A stretch of 64,000 bases of DNA, from the NCBI GenBank assembly GCA_000156115.1, contig DS995276.1, positions 3,084,178 to 3,148,177 on the forward strand, written 5' to 3'. Position numbers and translations under genes: made by a program. The stretch comes from Rhodobacteraceae bacterium HTCC2083. Lineage in GTDB: Bacteria; Pseudomonadota; Alphaproteobacteria; Rhodobacterales; Rhodobacteraceae. This document shows, piece after piece, positions 52,311-61,411 of this stretch. The notes under the pieces are model-generated. The model saw only the letters and a program-made list of their open reading frames with translations, ran no database searches and was not told where the DNA came from. How positions within the stretch are numbered: the stretch's first letter is position 1; the number at the start of each line of letters is the position of its first letter.

Positions 52311-53213
52311 CTACTGTGCCTTCTCGCGCTGGCTGCGACGGTAAGCGATGATTTCATCCTGCACGAAATCGCGGAACACTTGAATGCGTTTGGATTGGCG
52401 TAATTCTTCAGGGTAGGCGAGGAACACAGGGACCTCGTTAGAGCTGAGATCAGGCAGGATACGCACCAGTTCAGGGAAATCTTGGGTAACGTAGTCCGGC
52501 AGAACACCAATCCCAAGGCCGTGCAGTACGGACTGCAATACGCCAAAGTAGTTGTTCACCGTCAGCATCGAGGGCACATCATAGGCAAGCAAATGCTGCA
52601 CAAGCTGCAGACCTGCACCCACTTGCACCGTGCGCGGGTTTTGGCAAATCAGACGGCGGTTGCCGATGTCTTCGATACTCTCAGGCATACCGTTTTGCGC
52701 CACGTAGTCAGGCGACGCATAAAGCTGCATGTGGACCGTCATCAGGCGTTTGCGGATCAGGTCAGCTTGGCTGGGTTCCTTCATACGAATGGCAACATCG
52801 GCCTCGCGCATGGGCAGGTCGAGCACTTTTTCCTCAAGCATTAGATCAATCTTGAGATCCGGGTATTTGTCATAAAGATGTGGCAAACGCGGGGCCAACC
52901 ATAAGGATCCAAAACCGGTCGTCGTTGTAACACGCAGCTCGCCAAAAACCTCTTCTTCGCTATCTTTGATACGCGCCTCTGCGGCGTCCAAGCGTTTGAT
53001 CATCGCAGTCGTGGCGTCAAACAGTAACTCGCCCTGTTCGGTCAGGATCAGGCCGCGCGCATGGCGGTGAAATAGCGTTGTATTGAGGCTTTCTTCAAGC
53101 CCGCGCACCTGACGAGACACTGCAGATTGAGACAAATGCAAGGTGTCGCCCGCGTGGGTCAAACTGCCGGCATCTGCTACTGCATGAAAGATTCGAAGTT
53201 TGTCCCAATCCAT
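52311..53213 (-). CDS. LysR-family transcriptional regulator
   Basis: 300 aa from the ATG 53213 (MDWDKLRIFHAVADAGSL), the usual beginning of this family; an upstream ATG at 53285 would add a disordered basic tail. The HTH is THAGDTLHLSQSAVSRQVRGLE and the C-terminal effector domain is substrate-binding-protein-like (VTTTTGFGSLWLAPRLP ... NNYFGVLQSVLHGLGIGVLPDY). It is divergent from the indolepyruvate oxidoreductase gene and is its likely regulator through the operator at 53316. Confidence 0.92.
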   Translation of the reverse strand: MDWDKLRIFHAVADAGSLTHAGDTLHLSQSAVSRQVRGLEESLNTTLFHRHARGLILTEQGELLFDATTAMIKRLDAAEARIKDSEEEVFGELRVTTTTGFGSLWLAPRLPHLYDKYPDLKIDLMLEEKVLDLPMREADVAIRMKEPSQADLIRKRLMTVHMQLYASPDYVAQNGMPESIEDIGNRRLICQNPRTVQVGAGLQLVQHLLAYDVPSMLTVNNYFGVLQSVLHGLGIGVLPDYVTQDFPELVRILPDLSSNEVPVFLAYPEELRQSKRIQVFRDFVQDEIIAYRRSQREKAQ

Positions 53214-53315
53214 TTTGGCAACTTTCTGTGTGTCCCGCGCGGGCCTGCGCCCCTTTGCTCTACCCGAGCTGGCCTTGCTTATCAACTTAGCCTTAAACTT
53301 GGATTACCTCTATAC

Positions 53316-53334
53316 AGGTCAGTCTTTGTGACCT
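53316..53334. promoter_or_regulatory. Inverted-repeat operator between lysR and the indolepyruvate oxidoreductase gene
   Basis: The perfect arms AGGTCA and TGACCT are 7 nt apart and extend outward to CTATA..ATAG. The size fits a LysR-type T-N11-A box (TCAGTCTTTGTGA). It lies in the divergent region about 50 bp before the oxidoreductase start. Confidence 0.6.
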
Positions 53335-53382
53335 ATAGGTATTTTGAGTAAGTGATCACTGTGTGCCTTGGGAGGGACCCAC

Positions 53383-56300
53383 ATGAGCCTGCAAAAGACA
53401 TCTTTGAATGATAAATTTGATCTGGGGAAATCTCAGGTTCTGATGAACGGTACCCAAGCGCTGGTGCGTTTGATGTTGATGCAAAAGGCGCGCGACAAGG
53501 CAGCAGGGTTGAATACGGCGGGCTATGTCACGGGCTATCGCGGATCGCCTTTAGGGGCTGTTGATTTCCAAATGACCCGTGCCGCCAAGCCTTTGGCAGA
53601 GGCCGATGTTAAGTTCGAAGAGGGTCTGAACGAAGATCTCGCCGCCACTGCGCTTTGGGGTGCGCAGCAGGCAGAGCTGCGCGGTGAGGGGCGCTATGAC
53701 GGCGTGTTTGGCCTGTGGTACGGCAAAGGACCGGGGGTTGACCGCACGGGTGATGTAATGCGCCACGCTAATATGGCAGGTACTTCGCAACATGGCGGGG
53801 TCGTCATGGCGATGGGGGATGATCACACGGGTGAAAGCAGCACTGTGCTGCATCAATCCGAGTTTGCCCTGATCGATTCTTACATGCCCATCGTCAGCCC
53901 TGCGGGCGTTCAGGAGATGATGGATTATGGGCTTTACGCCTTTGCGTTGTCGCGGTTTGCGGGTGTCTGGGTCGGTTTGAAGACGATGAAAGATACCGTC
54001 GAGGTCACCTCAGTCGTTAACGGTGATCCGCATCGTTTGGAGTTTGTAACGCCCGAGTATGACATGCCAGAAGGCGGTCTGAATATTCGTTTGGTGGATG
54101 ATCGTTATCAACAAGAATCGCGTTTGCTTGATCATAAACTCCATGCCGCAGAAGCGTTCAGCCATGCCAACAAACTGGATAAAGAGGTTTGGGGTAAAAA
54201 GGATGCAAAAATTGGCTTTGTGGCGGCTGGCAAGAATTGGTTGGATCTCGTTCATGCGCTGTCTCTGCTCAACATTGATGAGGCGGAAGCGGAACGCATT
54301 GGGTTGAGCACCTATAAAGTCGGGCAAGTTTGGCCGATGGATATGAAGGGCTTTAACGCTTGGGCGGACGGGCTTGATCTGATCGTTGTTGTCGAGGAAA
54401 AGCGCAAGCTGATCGAAGTGCAGATCAAAGAAGCGCTGTTTGACGATCGCCGGGGTCGTCGTGTCTATGGCGAACGCCGTGAAGGACGTGAAATGTTCCC
54501 TGTGCGCGGCGCGCTTGAGCCGATGATGATCGCAGAGCATTTGGGCGCCATTTTGCAAGACGAGGGTTGCGGCAGTGCTGGTCTGAAAGCCGGAATGGCC
54601 GCTTTGGATGAAACGCGTCGCGCGGATAATGCGCCGGAACTAGCAGCGCGCCTGCCTTATTTTTGCTCGGGCTGTCCGCATAATTCATCGACCAAAGTGC
54701 CGGATGGAAGCCGTGCCTATGCGGGCATTGGCTGTCACTTCATGGTGCAATGGATGGATCGCGACACGCTTGGCTTTACCCATATGGGCGGCGAGGGGGC
54801 GAACTGGATTGGCGAGGCTTCGTTCTCGACCCGTGAACATGTGTTCCAGAATATCGGCGATGGCACCTACAATCACTCCGGCATTCAAGCGATCCGTGCG
54901 GCCGTCGCGGCTGGCACGACGATGACCTACAAAATCCTCTACAATGATGCGGTGGCCATGACAGGCGGGCAGGGCAATGATGGTGGTCTTGATGCGCCCC
55001 GGATCGCACGCGAAGTGGCAGCGATGGGTGTGAAAAACCTCGCAATTGTTTATGACAGTAAAGAAGACGTCGATGCGGCGGACTTTCCCAGTGGCTTGGC
55101 GATGCATGAACGGGCGAATTTGCAATCTGTCCAAGAAGATTTCGCGCAAAAGTCTGGCGTCTCTGTCATTCTCTATATCCAGACCTGCGCTGCGGAAAAA
55201 CGCCGCCGCCGCAAGCGCGGCTTGTTCCCGGATCCAGACAAGCGCGTATTTATCAATCCCGACGTTTGCGAAGGCTGTGGCGATTGCGGCGTGCAATCCA
55301 ATTGCGTGTCCATCGTGCCCCACGAGACAGAATTGGGCCGCAAACGCGCAATTGATCAGTCAAGCTGTAACAAAGATTTTTCTTGCATAAAAGGGTTTTG
55401 CCCGTCTTTTGTGACCGTCGAGGGCGGTACACCGCGCAAAGCGGCGACGGCGGAACTGGTTTTGCCGGATCTTCCGTTACCCGAATTACCCAAGATCAAG
55501 GGCACGCATAATGTTGTTATCACAGGTGTCGGTGGTACGGGTGTTGTCACCATCGGTGCGCTCCTGGCACAAGCGGCGCAGCTTGATGGCAAAGGCGCTG
55601 GCATGATGGAAATGGCTGGTCTCGCTCAAAAGGGCGGCGCGGTACATATCCATTGTCGTCTTGCGGAGAAACCCGAGGATATTTCCGCTATTCGTGTGGC
55701 AACTGGTGAAGCGCATGCATTGATTGGTGGCGATTTGGTGGTGAGTGCTGGGGCGTCCACGCTTGGTCTGACGAAAGACGGTCAAACAGGTGCTGTGGTG
55801 AATGCGCATGAGATCATCACGGGTGATTTCACCCGCAACACGGAATTCAAATTACCGACAGAGCAGCTCAAGCTCGCGTTGCAAGCGCGTATGCGGGACC
55901 GTGTTGATCTGTTTGACGCTTCAGAGCTTGCGCGCAAAGTGCTTGGCGATGCGATTTTTTCAAACATGTTGGTGTTTGGGGCGGCGTGGCAGCGTGGTTT
56001 GATCCCTTTGTCGCTTGAGGCCATGCGAGAAGCGATCCGCTTGAATGGGGCGGCGGTTGAAAAGAACCTCTACGCCTTTGATGTGGGCCGTTGGGCGGTG
56101 CTGCACGAGGATGAAATGGCGATATTGCTCGACGCTGACGTTGTGCAATTGCCCCAGTCCTTAGAGGGTAAGATCTCTTTGCGCGCACAGCATTTGGAAG
56201 CGTATCAAAACAAACGTTTAGCCATACGGTATCGCAAGCTGGTTGATGCGATTGAAGACCTGACACTGAAAGAGGCGGTCGCGAAGGGCTATCATAAACT

Positions 56301-56784
56301 ATTGAGCTACAAGGATGAATATGAGGTTGCGCGACTCCATCTGAGCACTGCAAGTAAGGCGGCGGAGACGTTTGAAGGCGATTTGAAACTGACCTATCAC
56401 TTGGCACCTCCGATGCTGAGCAAGACAGGCGCGGATGGGCGGCCAATGAAGAAAGAATTTGGCGCTGGCATGCTGCGTGGCTTCAAAATTCTCGCCAAGA
56501 TGAAATGCTTGCGCGGAACACTCTTTGATCCCTTTGGGCGTACCGCTGAGCGCCGGATGGAGCGTGCTTTGATCGCACAATTCGAGGCCGATATGAAAGT
56601 TGTGCTAAGTAAAGCCGATCCGCAGACGATGGAAGCTGTGCTCGCCTTGGCGGAACTGCCTTTGTCCATTCGCGGGTTTGGCATGGTGAAGGAAGCCAAT
56701 GAAAGCAAAGCCGCGAAGCGTCGCGAAGAGTTGCTGAGTGTGATCCAGCAAGGCGGCCTAGATTTAAGCGCAGCTGCCGAATAG
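53383..56784 (+). CDS. Fused indolepyruvate:ferredoxin oxidoreductase
   Basis: 1133 aa from the ATG 53383 (MSLQKTSLNDKFDLG), with a GGGAGGG ribosome site. The N-terminal pyrimidine/TPP parts (YVTGYRGSPLGAVDFQM; the TPP-type core around GEGANWIGEASFSTREH and NDAVAMTGGQGNDGG) are followed by ferredoxin cysteines CEGCGDCGVQSNC (about residues 629-641) and CIKGFCPSF. The gamma-like domain is VVITGVGGTGVVTIGALLAQ. The enzyme oxidatively decarboxylates aryl pyruvates to aryl-acetyl-CoA with ferredoxin reduction. A single fused chain is typical of proteobacterial forms, in contrast to archaeal IorAB. The LysR gene and operator stand divergently upstream. Confidence 0.93.
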   Translation: MSLQKTSLNDKFDLGKSQVLMNGTQALVRLMLMQKARDKAAGLNTAGYVTGYRGSPLGAVDFQMTRAAKPLAEADVKFEEGLNEDLAATALWGAQQAELRGEGRYDGVFGLWYGKGPGVDRTGDVMRHANMAGTSQHGGVVMAMGDDHTGESSTVLHQSEFALIDSYMPIVSPAGVQEMMDYGLYAFALSRFAGVWVGLKTMKDTVEVTSVVNGDPHRLEFVTPEYDMPEGGLNIRLVDDRYQQESRLLDHKLHAAEAFSHANKLDKEVWGKKDAKIGFVAAGKNWLDLVHALSLLNIDEAEAERIGLSTYKVGQVWPMDMKGFNAWADGLDLIVVVEEKRKLIEVQIKEALFDDRRGRRVYGERREGREMFPVRGALEPMMIAEHLGAILQDEGCGSAGLKAGMAALDETRRADNAPELAARLPYFCSGCPHNSSTKVPDGSRAYAGIGCHFMVQWMDRDTLGFTHMGGEGANWIGEASFSTREHVFQNIGDGTYNHSGIQAIRAAVAAGTTMTYKILYNDAVAMTGGQGNDGGLDAPRIAREVAAMGVKNLAIVYDSKEDVDAADFPSGLAMHERANLQSVQEDFAQKSGVSVILYIQTCAAEKRRRRKRGLFPDPDKRVFINPDVCEGCGDCGVQSNCVSIVPHETELGRKRAIDQSSCNKDFSCIKGFCPSFVTVEGGTPRKAATAELVLPDLPLPELPKIKGTHNVVITGVGGTGVVTIGALLAQAAQLDGKGAGMMEMAGLAQKGGAVHIHCRLAEKPEDISAIRVATGEAHALIGGDLVVSAGASTLGLTKDGQTGAVVNAHEIITGDFTRNTEFKLPTEQLKLALQARMRDRVDLFDASELARKVLGDAIFSNMLVFGAAWQRGLIPLSLEAMREAIRLNGAAVEKNLYAFDVGRWAVLHEDEMAILLDADVVQLPQSLEGKISLRAQHLEAYQNKRLAIRYRKLVDAIEDLTLKEAVAKGYHKLLSYKDEYEVARLHLSTASKAAETFEGDLKLTYHLAPPMLSKTGADGRPMKKEFGAGMLRGFKILAKMKCLRGTLFDPFGRTAERRMERALIAQFEADMKVVLSKADPQTMEAVLALAELPLSIRGFGMVKEANESKAAKRREELLSVIQQGGLDLSAAAE

Positions 56785-56799
56785 GGCGCGGTACTGACG

Positions 56800-57672
56800 A
56801 TGCGCAGCGCTAAAGCGATCAGCTATTCCCATTGCGCGCAAAGCGCTTTTGGGCGGGGTTTCGTGCAAATAATCGAGACGCTGACTGGGCGTGCGAGATT
56901 GATCAAGCATGCGCAAGACTATGCAAGCGAGATAACAACGACGCGTAGTTTTTGGCAGGTGATGGCGGATCGCTATGACCTGCACTTGAACATCTCTTCA
57001 GGTGATTTGAGTCATATCCCAAAGCGGGGTCCAGTTGTTGTGGTCGCCAATCATCCTTTTGGTATTTTGGATGGGCTGATGCTGGGGCTGATCTTGTCGC
57101 GAGTGCGCGATGATTTTCGAATTCTTGCTAATGATGTGTTTCAGAACGCACCTGAGGTTGACAGCGCGGTTTTGCCGGTTTCGTTTGAGAACAGCAAAGA
57201 TGCTGTTAACGCCAACCTAGATACCCGCAAACGCGCGTTGGAGCATCTTACTGCAGGTGGCGTACTTGCTGTGTTCCCTGGCGGAACAGTCTCGACAGCG
57301 GCGCATCCGATGGGGGTGCCGCTTGATCCTGAATGGGGGCGCTTTACTGCGCGCACTATTACGCGATCTGACGCGATGGTGGTCCCTATTTTCTTTGAGG
57401 GCCACACGAGTCGCATGTTTCAAATCGCAAGCCATCTGCATATTAATTTGCGGCTGTCCTTGTTGATCAACGAATTTCGCAGGGGCTTCGGAAGCACAGT
57501 TAATGTCGTCATAGGGGCATCTATTTCACCCGATGATCTAGCCAAGCACAAAGGTAATCCAAGCAAGATGATGGATTTTCTGCGCGCTAGTACCTATGAG
57601 CTGTCCCCAACACCGATAGATGCATCGACATATGGCTTTGACTTTGATCTACGGGAAAAAACGGCGCACTAA
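56800..57672 (+). CDS. Lysophospholipid acyltransferase-family protein (PlsC-like)
   Basis: 290 aa. The acyltransferase motif HX4D is VVVANHPFGILDGLML; the glycerolphosphate-binding block is LAVFPGGTVSTAA. No strong transmembrane segment is seen beyond the catalytic region. It acylates a lyso-lipid, possibly in phospholipid or ornithine-lipid synthesis; the exact acceptor is not visible. It starts 16 nt after the oxidoreductase stop. Confidence 0.85.
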   Translation: MRSAKAISYSHCAQSAFGRGFVQIIETLTGRARLIKHAQDYASEITTTRSFWQVMADRYDLHLNISSGDLSHIPKRGPVVVVANHPFGILDGLMLGLILSRVRDDFRILANDVFQNAPEVDSAVLPVSFENSKDAVNANLDTRKRALEHLTAGGVLAVFPGGTVSTAAHPMGVPLDPEWGRFTARTITRSDAMVVPIFFEGHTSRMFQIASHLHINLRLSLLINEFRRGFGSTVNVVIGASISPDDLAKHKGNPSKMMDFLRASTYELSPTPIDASTYGFDFDLREKTAH

Positions 57673-57699
57673 AGCAAAGCGTCGTGTCAGGAGAATGAA

Positions 57700-58512
57700 A
57701 TGGCAGTTGGTGTATTCGATAGCGGACTTGGCGGTTTAACAGTGCTTGACGCTGCGCGCGCGCGCCTGCCTGACGTGCCATTCGTTTATTACGCTGACAG
57801 CGCGCACGCACCCTATGGTGTGCGCGATTCAGAGGATATTTATCAGCGGACGAAAAAGGCGGTGGGGTACCTTTGGGCCAATGGCTGCGATCTGGTTATT
57901 CTGGCGTGCAACACGGCCTCAGCGGCGGCTTTGCGGCGGATGCAGGAAGCGGGTGTGCCAAAGGGCAAACGCGTGCTTGGCGTGTTCGTGCCGCTTATAG
58001 AGGCGCTGACCGAACGCGAATGGGGCGACAACTCCCCGCCACGCGAAGTTGCGGTGAAGGAGGTGGCGATTTTTGCCACTCCAGCAACAATCGCGAGCCG
58101 CGCGTTTCAGCGCGAACTTGCCTTTCGCGCGATTGGTGTTGACGTGGAAGCGCAAGCCTGCGGTGGCGTGGTTGATGCGATTGAAGACGGTGATATGATC
58201 TTGGCCGAAGCTTTGGTGCGCAGCCATGTTGAGGCGCTCAAACGCAAGATGCCCGAACCACAGGCGGCTATCTTGGGTTGCACGCATTATCCGTTGATGG
58301 AGACACATTTTCAGGCGGCTTTGGGTGAAGATGTGAAAGTCTATTCGCAAGCGGGCCTTGTGGCGGAAAGCCTTGCAGATTATCTCGAGCGTCGCCCTGA
58401 TTTCATTGGCTCTGGCAAGATGCATCGATATTTCACCAGCGGCGATCCCGCGCGTGTGAGTGATCACGCAACCCAATTTATGCGACGAGAAATTGCTTTT
58501 GAACAGGCCTGA
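57700..58512 (+). CDS. murI: Glutamate racemase
   Basis: 270 aa. Two cysteine sites: [11 protein letters not shown] and [10 protein letters not shown], with the N-terminal [14 protein letters not shown] and [11 protein letters not shown]. It supplies D-glutamate for peptidoglycan. AGGAG precedes the ATG. Confidence 0.96.
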   Translation: MAVGVFDSGLGGLTVLDAARARLPDVPFVYYADSAHAPYGVRDSEDIYQRTKKAVGYLWANGCDLVILACNTASAAALRRMQEAGVPKGKRVLGVFVPLIEALTEREWGDNSPPREVAVKEVAIFATPATIASRAFQRELAFRAIGVDVEAQACGGVVDAIEDGDMILAEALVRSHVEALKRKMPEPQAAILGCTHYPLMETHFQAALGEDVKVYSQAGLVAESLADYLERRPDFIGSGKMHRYFTSGDPARVSDHATQFMRREIAFEQA

Positions 58513-58545
58513 CTTAAAAGACATTTCCATTGAAAGATCAAAGAC

Positions 58546-59574
58546 ATGACACAGAACATCGCCATCCTAGGGGCATCCGGCTATACGGGTGCAGACTTAA
58601 TCCGGCTCATTGCCACACATCCCAGCATGCGCATCAAAGCGCTCTCGGGAGAGCGTAAAGCAGGCCAACCGCTTGCGCAGGTTTTCCCACATTTGCGCCA
58701 CCTTGATTTGCCCGATCTGGTGAAGATCGCGGATATTGACTTTACAGAGATTGATCTGGCGTTTTGCGCTTTGCCACATAAAACCAGCCAAGAAGTGATC
58801 GCGAAATTGCCGCGTGATCTGAAGATCGTGGACTTAAGTGCGGACTTCCGACTGCGCGATCCTGAGGCTTATGAAAAATGGTACGGTAACCCCCATAGCG
58901 CCACTGATATTCAGGGCGAAGCCGTCTATGGACTCACCGAATTCTATCGTGATGAAATTGCAAATGCGCGGCTTGTAGCGGGCACTGGCTGCAATGCGGC
59001 GACGGGACAATTTTTGTTGCGGCCGTTGATTGCGGCGGGTGTGATTGGGCTTGAGGATATTATCCTTGATCTCAAATGCGCGGTCTCGGGGGCAGGGCGG
59101 AGCTTGAAAGAAAACCTGTTGCACGCCGAATTATCCGAAGGCTACGCCGCCTATGCTGTTGGCAGCACGCACCGTCATTTGGGCGAGTTTGATCAGGAGT
59201 TCTCTGCACTCGCGGGACGGGACGTGCGCATTCAGTTCACTCCACATCTGATCCCAGCAAACCGCGGTATTTTGGCGACAGGCTATGTGTCGGGAGATGC
59301 GCAAATTATTCACGACACGCTAGTTGCGCAATACAACGATGAGCCGTTTATCGAAGTGCTGCCCATTGGTGAAACACCCAACACGCATCACGTGCGCGGG
59401 TCGAATTTCTGTCATATCGGTGTTGCGGCTGATCGGATCGAAGGTCGTGCAATCATGATTGCTGCGCTCGACAATCTTACAAAAGGGAGCAGCGGGCAGG
59501 CCTTGCAGAATGCCAATCTGATGTTAGGTCTTCCTGAAACTACGGGTCTTATGCTCGCACCATGTTTCCCATAA
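58546..59574 (+). CDS. argC: N-acetyl-gamma-glutamyl-phosphate reductase
   Basis: 342 aa. NADP-binding [16 protein letters not shown], catalytic Cys in [15 protein letters not shown]-terminal [15 protein letters not shown]. It catalyses the third step of arginine synthesis. It is 33 nt after murI and 19 nt before ccmE. Confidence 0.97.
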   Translation: MTQNIAILGASGYTGADLIRLIATHPSMRIKALSGERKAGQPLAQVFPHLRHLDLPDLVKIADIDFTEIDLAFCALPHKTSQEVIAKLPRDLKIVDLSADFRLRDPEAYEKWYGNPHSATDIQGEAVYGLTEFYRDEIANARLVAGTGCNAATGQFLLRPLIAAGVIGLEDIILDLKCAVSGAGRSLKENLLHAELSEGYAAYAVGSTHRHLGEFDQEFSALAGRDVRIQFTPHLIPANRGILATGYVSGDAQIIHDTLVAQYNDEPFIEVLPIGETPNTHHVRGSNFCHIGVAADRIEGRAIMIAALDNLTKGSSGQALQNANLMLGLPETTGLMLAPCFP

Positions 59575-59593
59575 TGGGTCGGGAGGGGTCACA

Positions 59594-60043
59594 ATGGCAA
59601 TGTCTGGACTAAAGAAAAAGCGCCGTATTCAGGTCGTGGCTTTAGCCGTGGTTGCACTGGCACTATCCACCGCTTTGATCGGCTATGCGATGCGCGATGG
59701 GATCAATTACTTTCGCGCACCAAGCCAGATCATCGCGGAACCGCCAGCGCCCAGTGAAGTGTTTCGTATCGGCGGTTTGGTCGAAGAGGGCTCCATCGAG
59801 CGCGGTGTGGGCGAGGTCATTCGCTTTTCGGTGACGGATGGTGGCGCCAGTATTCCAGTTACATTCACGGGTGTGCTGCCCGACCTGTTTGAGGAAAATC
59901 AAGGCATGGTTGGTACAGGTAGTTACGTAAATGGCGTATTTGAAGCCTCTGAAATCCTTGCGAAACATGACGAAACCTATATGCCCGCAGAGGTCGTCGA
60001 TGCCTTGAAAGCCCAAGGCGTCTATCAAGAGCCTGAAAGCTAA
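59594..60043 (+). CDS. ccmE: Cytochrome c maturation protein CcmE (heme chaperone)
   Basis: 149 aa. An N-terminal membrane anchor (VVALAVVALALSTALIGYAM) and an OB-fold beta-barrel. The heme-binding His lies in LAKHDETYMPAE. It holds heme covalently and hands it to CcmF/CcmH. GGGAGGGG precedes the ATG at 59594. The endolysin and holin genes are inserted between it and ccmF. Confidence 0.95.
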   Translation: MAMSGLKKKRRIQVVALAVVALALSTALIGYAMRDGINYFRAPSQIIAEPPAPSEVFRIGGLVEEGSIERGVGEVIRFSVTDGGASIPVTFTGVLPDLFEENQGMVGTGSYVNGVFEASEILAKHDETYMPAEVVDALKAQGVYQEPES

Positions 60044-60078
60044 GAGCATCCTTTTGCGTGCGCTCACGTGGCGCTTTA

Positions 60079-60084
60079 TTAACC
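60079..60084. promoter_or_regulatory. CtrA half-site TTAACC upstream of the endolysin gene
   Basis: TTAACC about 50 bp before the start resembles a CtrA half-site; CtrA is known to influence gene-transfer-agent release genes in Rhodobacter. There is no second half at the right spacing, so the call is weak. Confidence 0.3.
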
Positions 60085-60131
60085 ACCGTTCGCCAGATTT
60101 CCTGTCAGCTTATTCGCTGAGAGGATAAATC

Positions 60132-60758
60132 ATGCCTACCACCCAAAATGAAGAAGTGCGCGTTTTGGCGCGTGAGATTGTACGCCGCGAGGGGGGCTTT
60201 GTGAATGATCCGCAAGATCCCAGTGGTGCGACCAATCATGGCGTGACCATTCACACGATGCGCAGGCTTGGCTTGGATCTCAACAAAGATGGTGCCATTA
60301 CGTCCGCAGATGTGCGTCGTTTGACTGGTGCTCAAGCGGTTGAGATTTTCATCAAGCACTATTTTGTAGAGCCGTGCATCGCCCACTTGCCGAAGCCTTT
60401 GCAGGCAAGCGTATTTGATATGTATGTGAACGCGGGCAGCAATGCGGTTAAGATTTTGCAACGTTTAATCCGCAAGTTCGGGTTTGACTGCGCGGTTGAT
60501 GGGGTCATCGGCCCTTTGACCATTGCGGCCACCGCACGTGCGTTCGATGCGGCCCCCAATCACTTGAATGATGCCTACGCGATTGAGCGTCGCAATTACT
60601 ATTTCCATCTAGCCGACAAGCGCCCCACCAGCCGCAAACACGCGCGCACGCGTGCAGGGGGCAAAGGCGGCTGGATCACCCGCGCCGAGGAGTTTATGGC
60701 TGCAAAATATCAGCTCTCCGAAGCACAATTTCAGCAAAGGATTGCAAAATGGGCTTGA
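60132..60758 (+). CDS. Holin-associated N-acetylmuramidase (GTA endolysin, GH108-type)
   Basis: 208 aa. The GH108 motif VRREGGFVNDPQDPSGATNHGVT carries the catalytic Glu. AVDGVIGPLTIAATARAF is the C-terminal peptidoglycan-binding-like part. There is no signal peptide, so it needs a holin. It is the type of endolysin that releases gene transfer agents in Rhodobacterales, with the holin gene immediately downstream (10-nt overlap). The main GTA capsid cluster is not in this window. Confidence 0.88.
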   Translation: MPTTQNEEVRVLAREIVRREGGFVNDPQDPSGATNHGVTIHTMRRLGLDLNKDGAITSADVRRLTGAQAVEIFIKHYFVEPCIAHLPKPLQASVFDMYVNAGSNAVKILQRLIRKFGFDCAVDGVIGPLTIAATARAFDAAPNHLNDAYAIERRNYYFHLADKRPTSRKHARTRAGGKGGWITRAEEFMAAKYQLSEAQFQQRIAKWA

Positions 60759-61336
60759 TTGATCGAATTTTTGGAATGATGTTCGGCGGTGGTGGCAATC
60801 TGATACGCGATACCGCCGAGGTTTTTTTTGAAAACGCTGAAAAAGGTGCTGCGCGTGAAGCGGTTATGCGCAGCGATTCTTTGGCGCAGTTTGCGACCGA
60901 GTTTGCAGTCTCGCAGAGGGGCCTGTTTGATCGGCTCATGGATGCGTTGAACCGCATACCGAGGCCAGCGATGGCGCTTGGCACCCTTGGTTTGTTCGTC
61001 TCTGTGATGGTGGATCCGATTTGGTTTGCCACCCGAATGCAGGGCGTCGCATTGGTGCCGGAACCCTTGTGGTGGCTGCTCGGTGCAATCGTGTCGTTCT
61101 ATTTTGGCGCGCGTCATCAAGTGAAAAACCAGCAGTTTCAAAAACAAGTTGCAGCATCGCTCGCGCTTGCGCCGACTATGATGAATAATTTGGACGCATT
61201 AGAGGGGCTGAAACGGAAACGCGCCGTTAAGTCCGCGAGAATAGCCCCAGTTGTTCAATCTCAACAATCTCAACAATCTCAAAAAACATTTCCGAACAAT
61301 GCAGCACTGCAAGACTGGGCGCATCTACAGAGTTGA
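60749..61336 (+). CDS. 3-TM holin for gene-transfer-agent release
   Basis: 195 aa. Hydrophobic segments PAMALGTLGLFVSVMVDPIWF and EPLWWLLGAIVSFYFGARHQ with the family ending FYFGARHQVKNQQFQ match the GTA holin family. An amphipathic N-terminus (GLIDRIFGMMFGGGG) comes first and a disordered Gln-rich tail (QSQQSQQSQKTF) last. It makes membrane lesions so the endolysin can reach the wall. Confidence 0.85.
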   Translation: MGLIDRIFGMMFGGGGNLIRDTAEVFFENAEKGAAREAVMRSDSLAQFATEFAVSQRGLFDRLMDALNRIPRPAMALGTLGLFVSVMVDPIWFATRMQGVALVPEPLWWLLGAIVSFYFGARHQVKNQQFQKQVAASLALAPTMMNNLDALEGLKRKRAVKSARIAPVVQSQQSQQSQKTFPNNAALQDWAHLQS

Positions 61337-61411
61337 TCCCGCGACAATGTGAACCGAGAAAGGCCATGATTTCCATTGGCGTGCAGCATCCTGCGCACTA
61401 TAATCTTTTAC

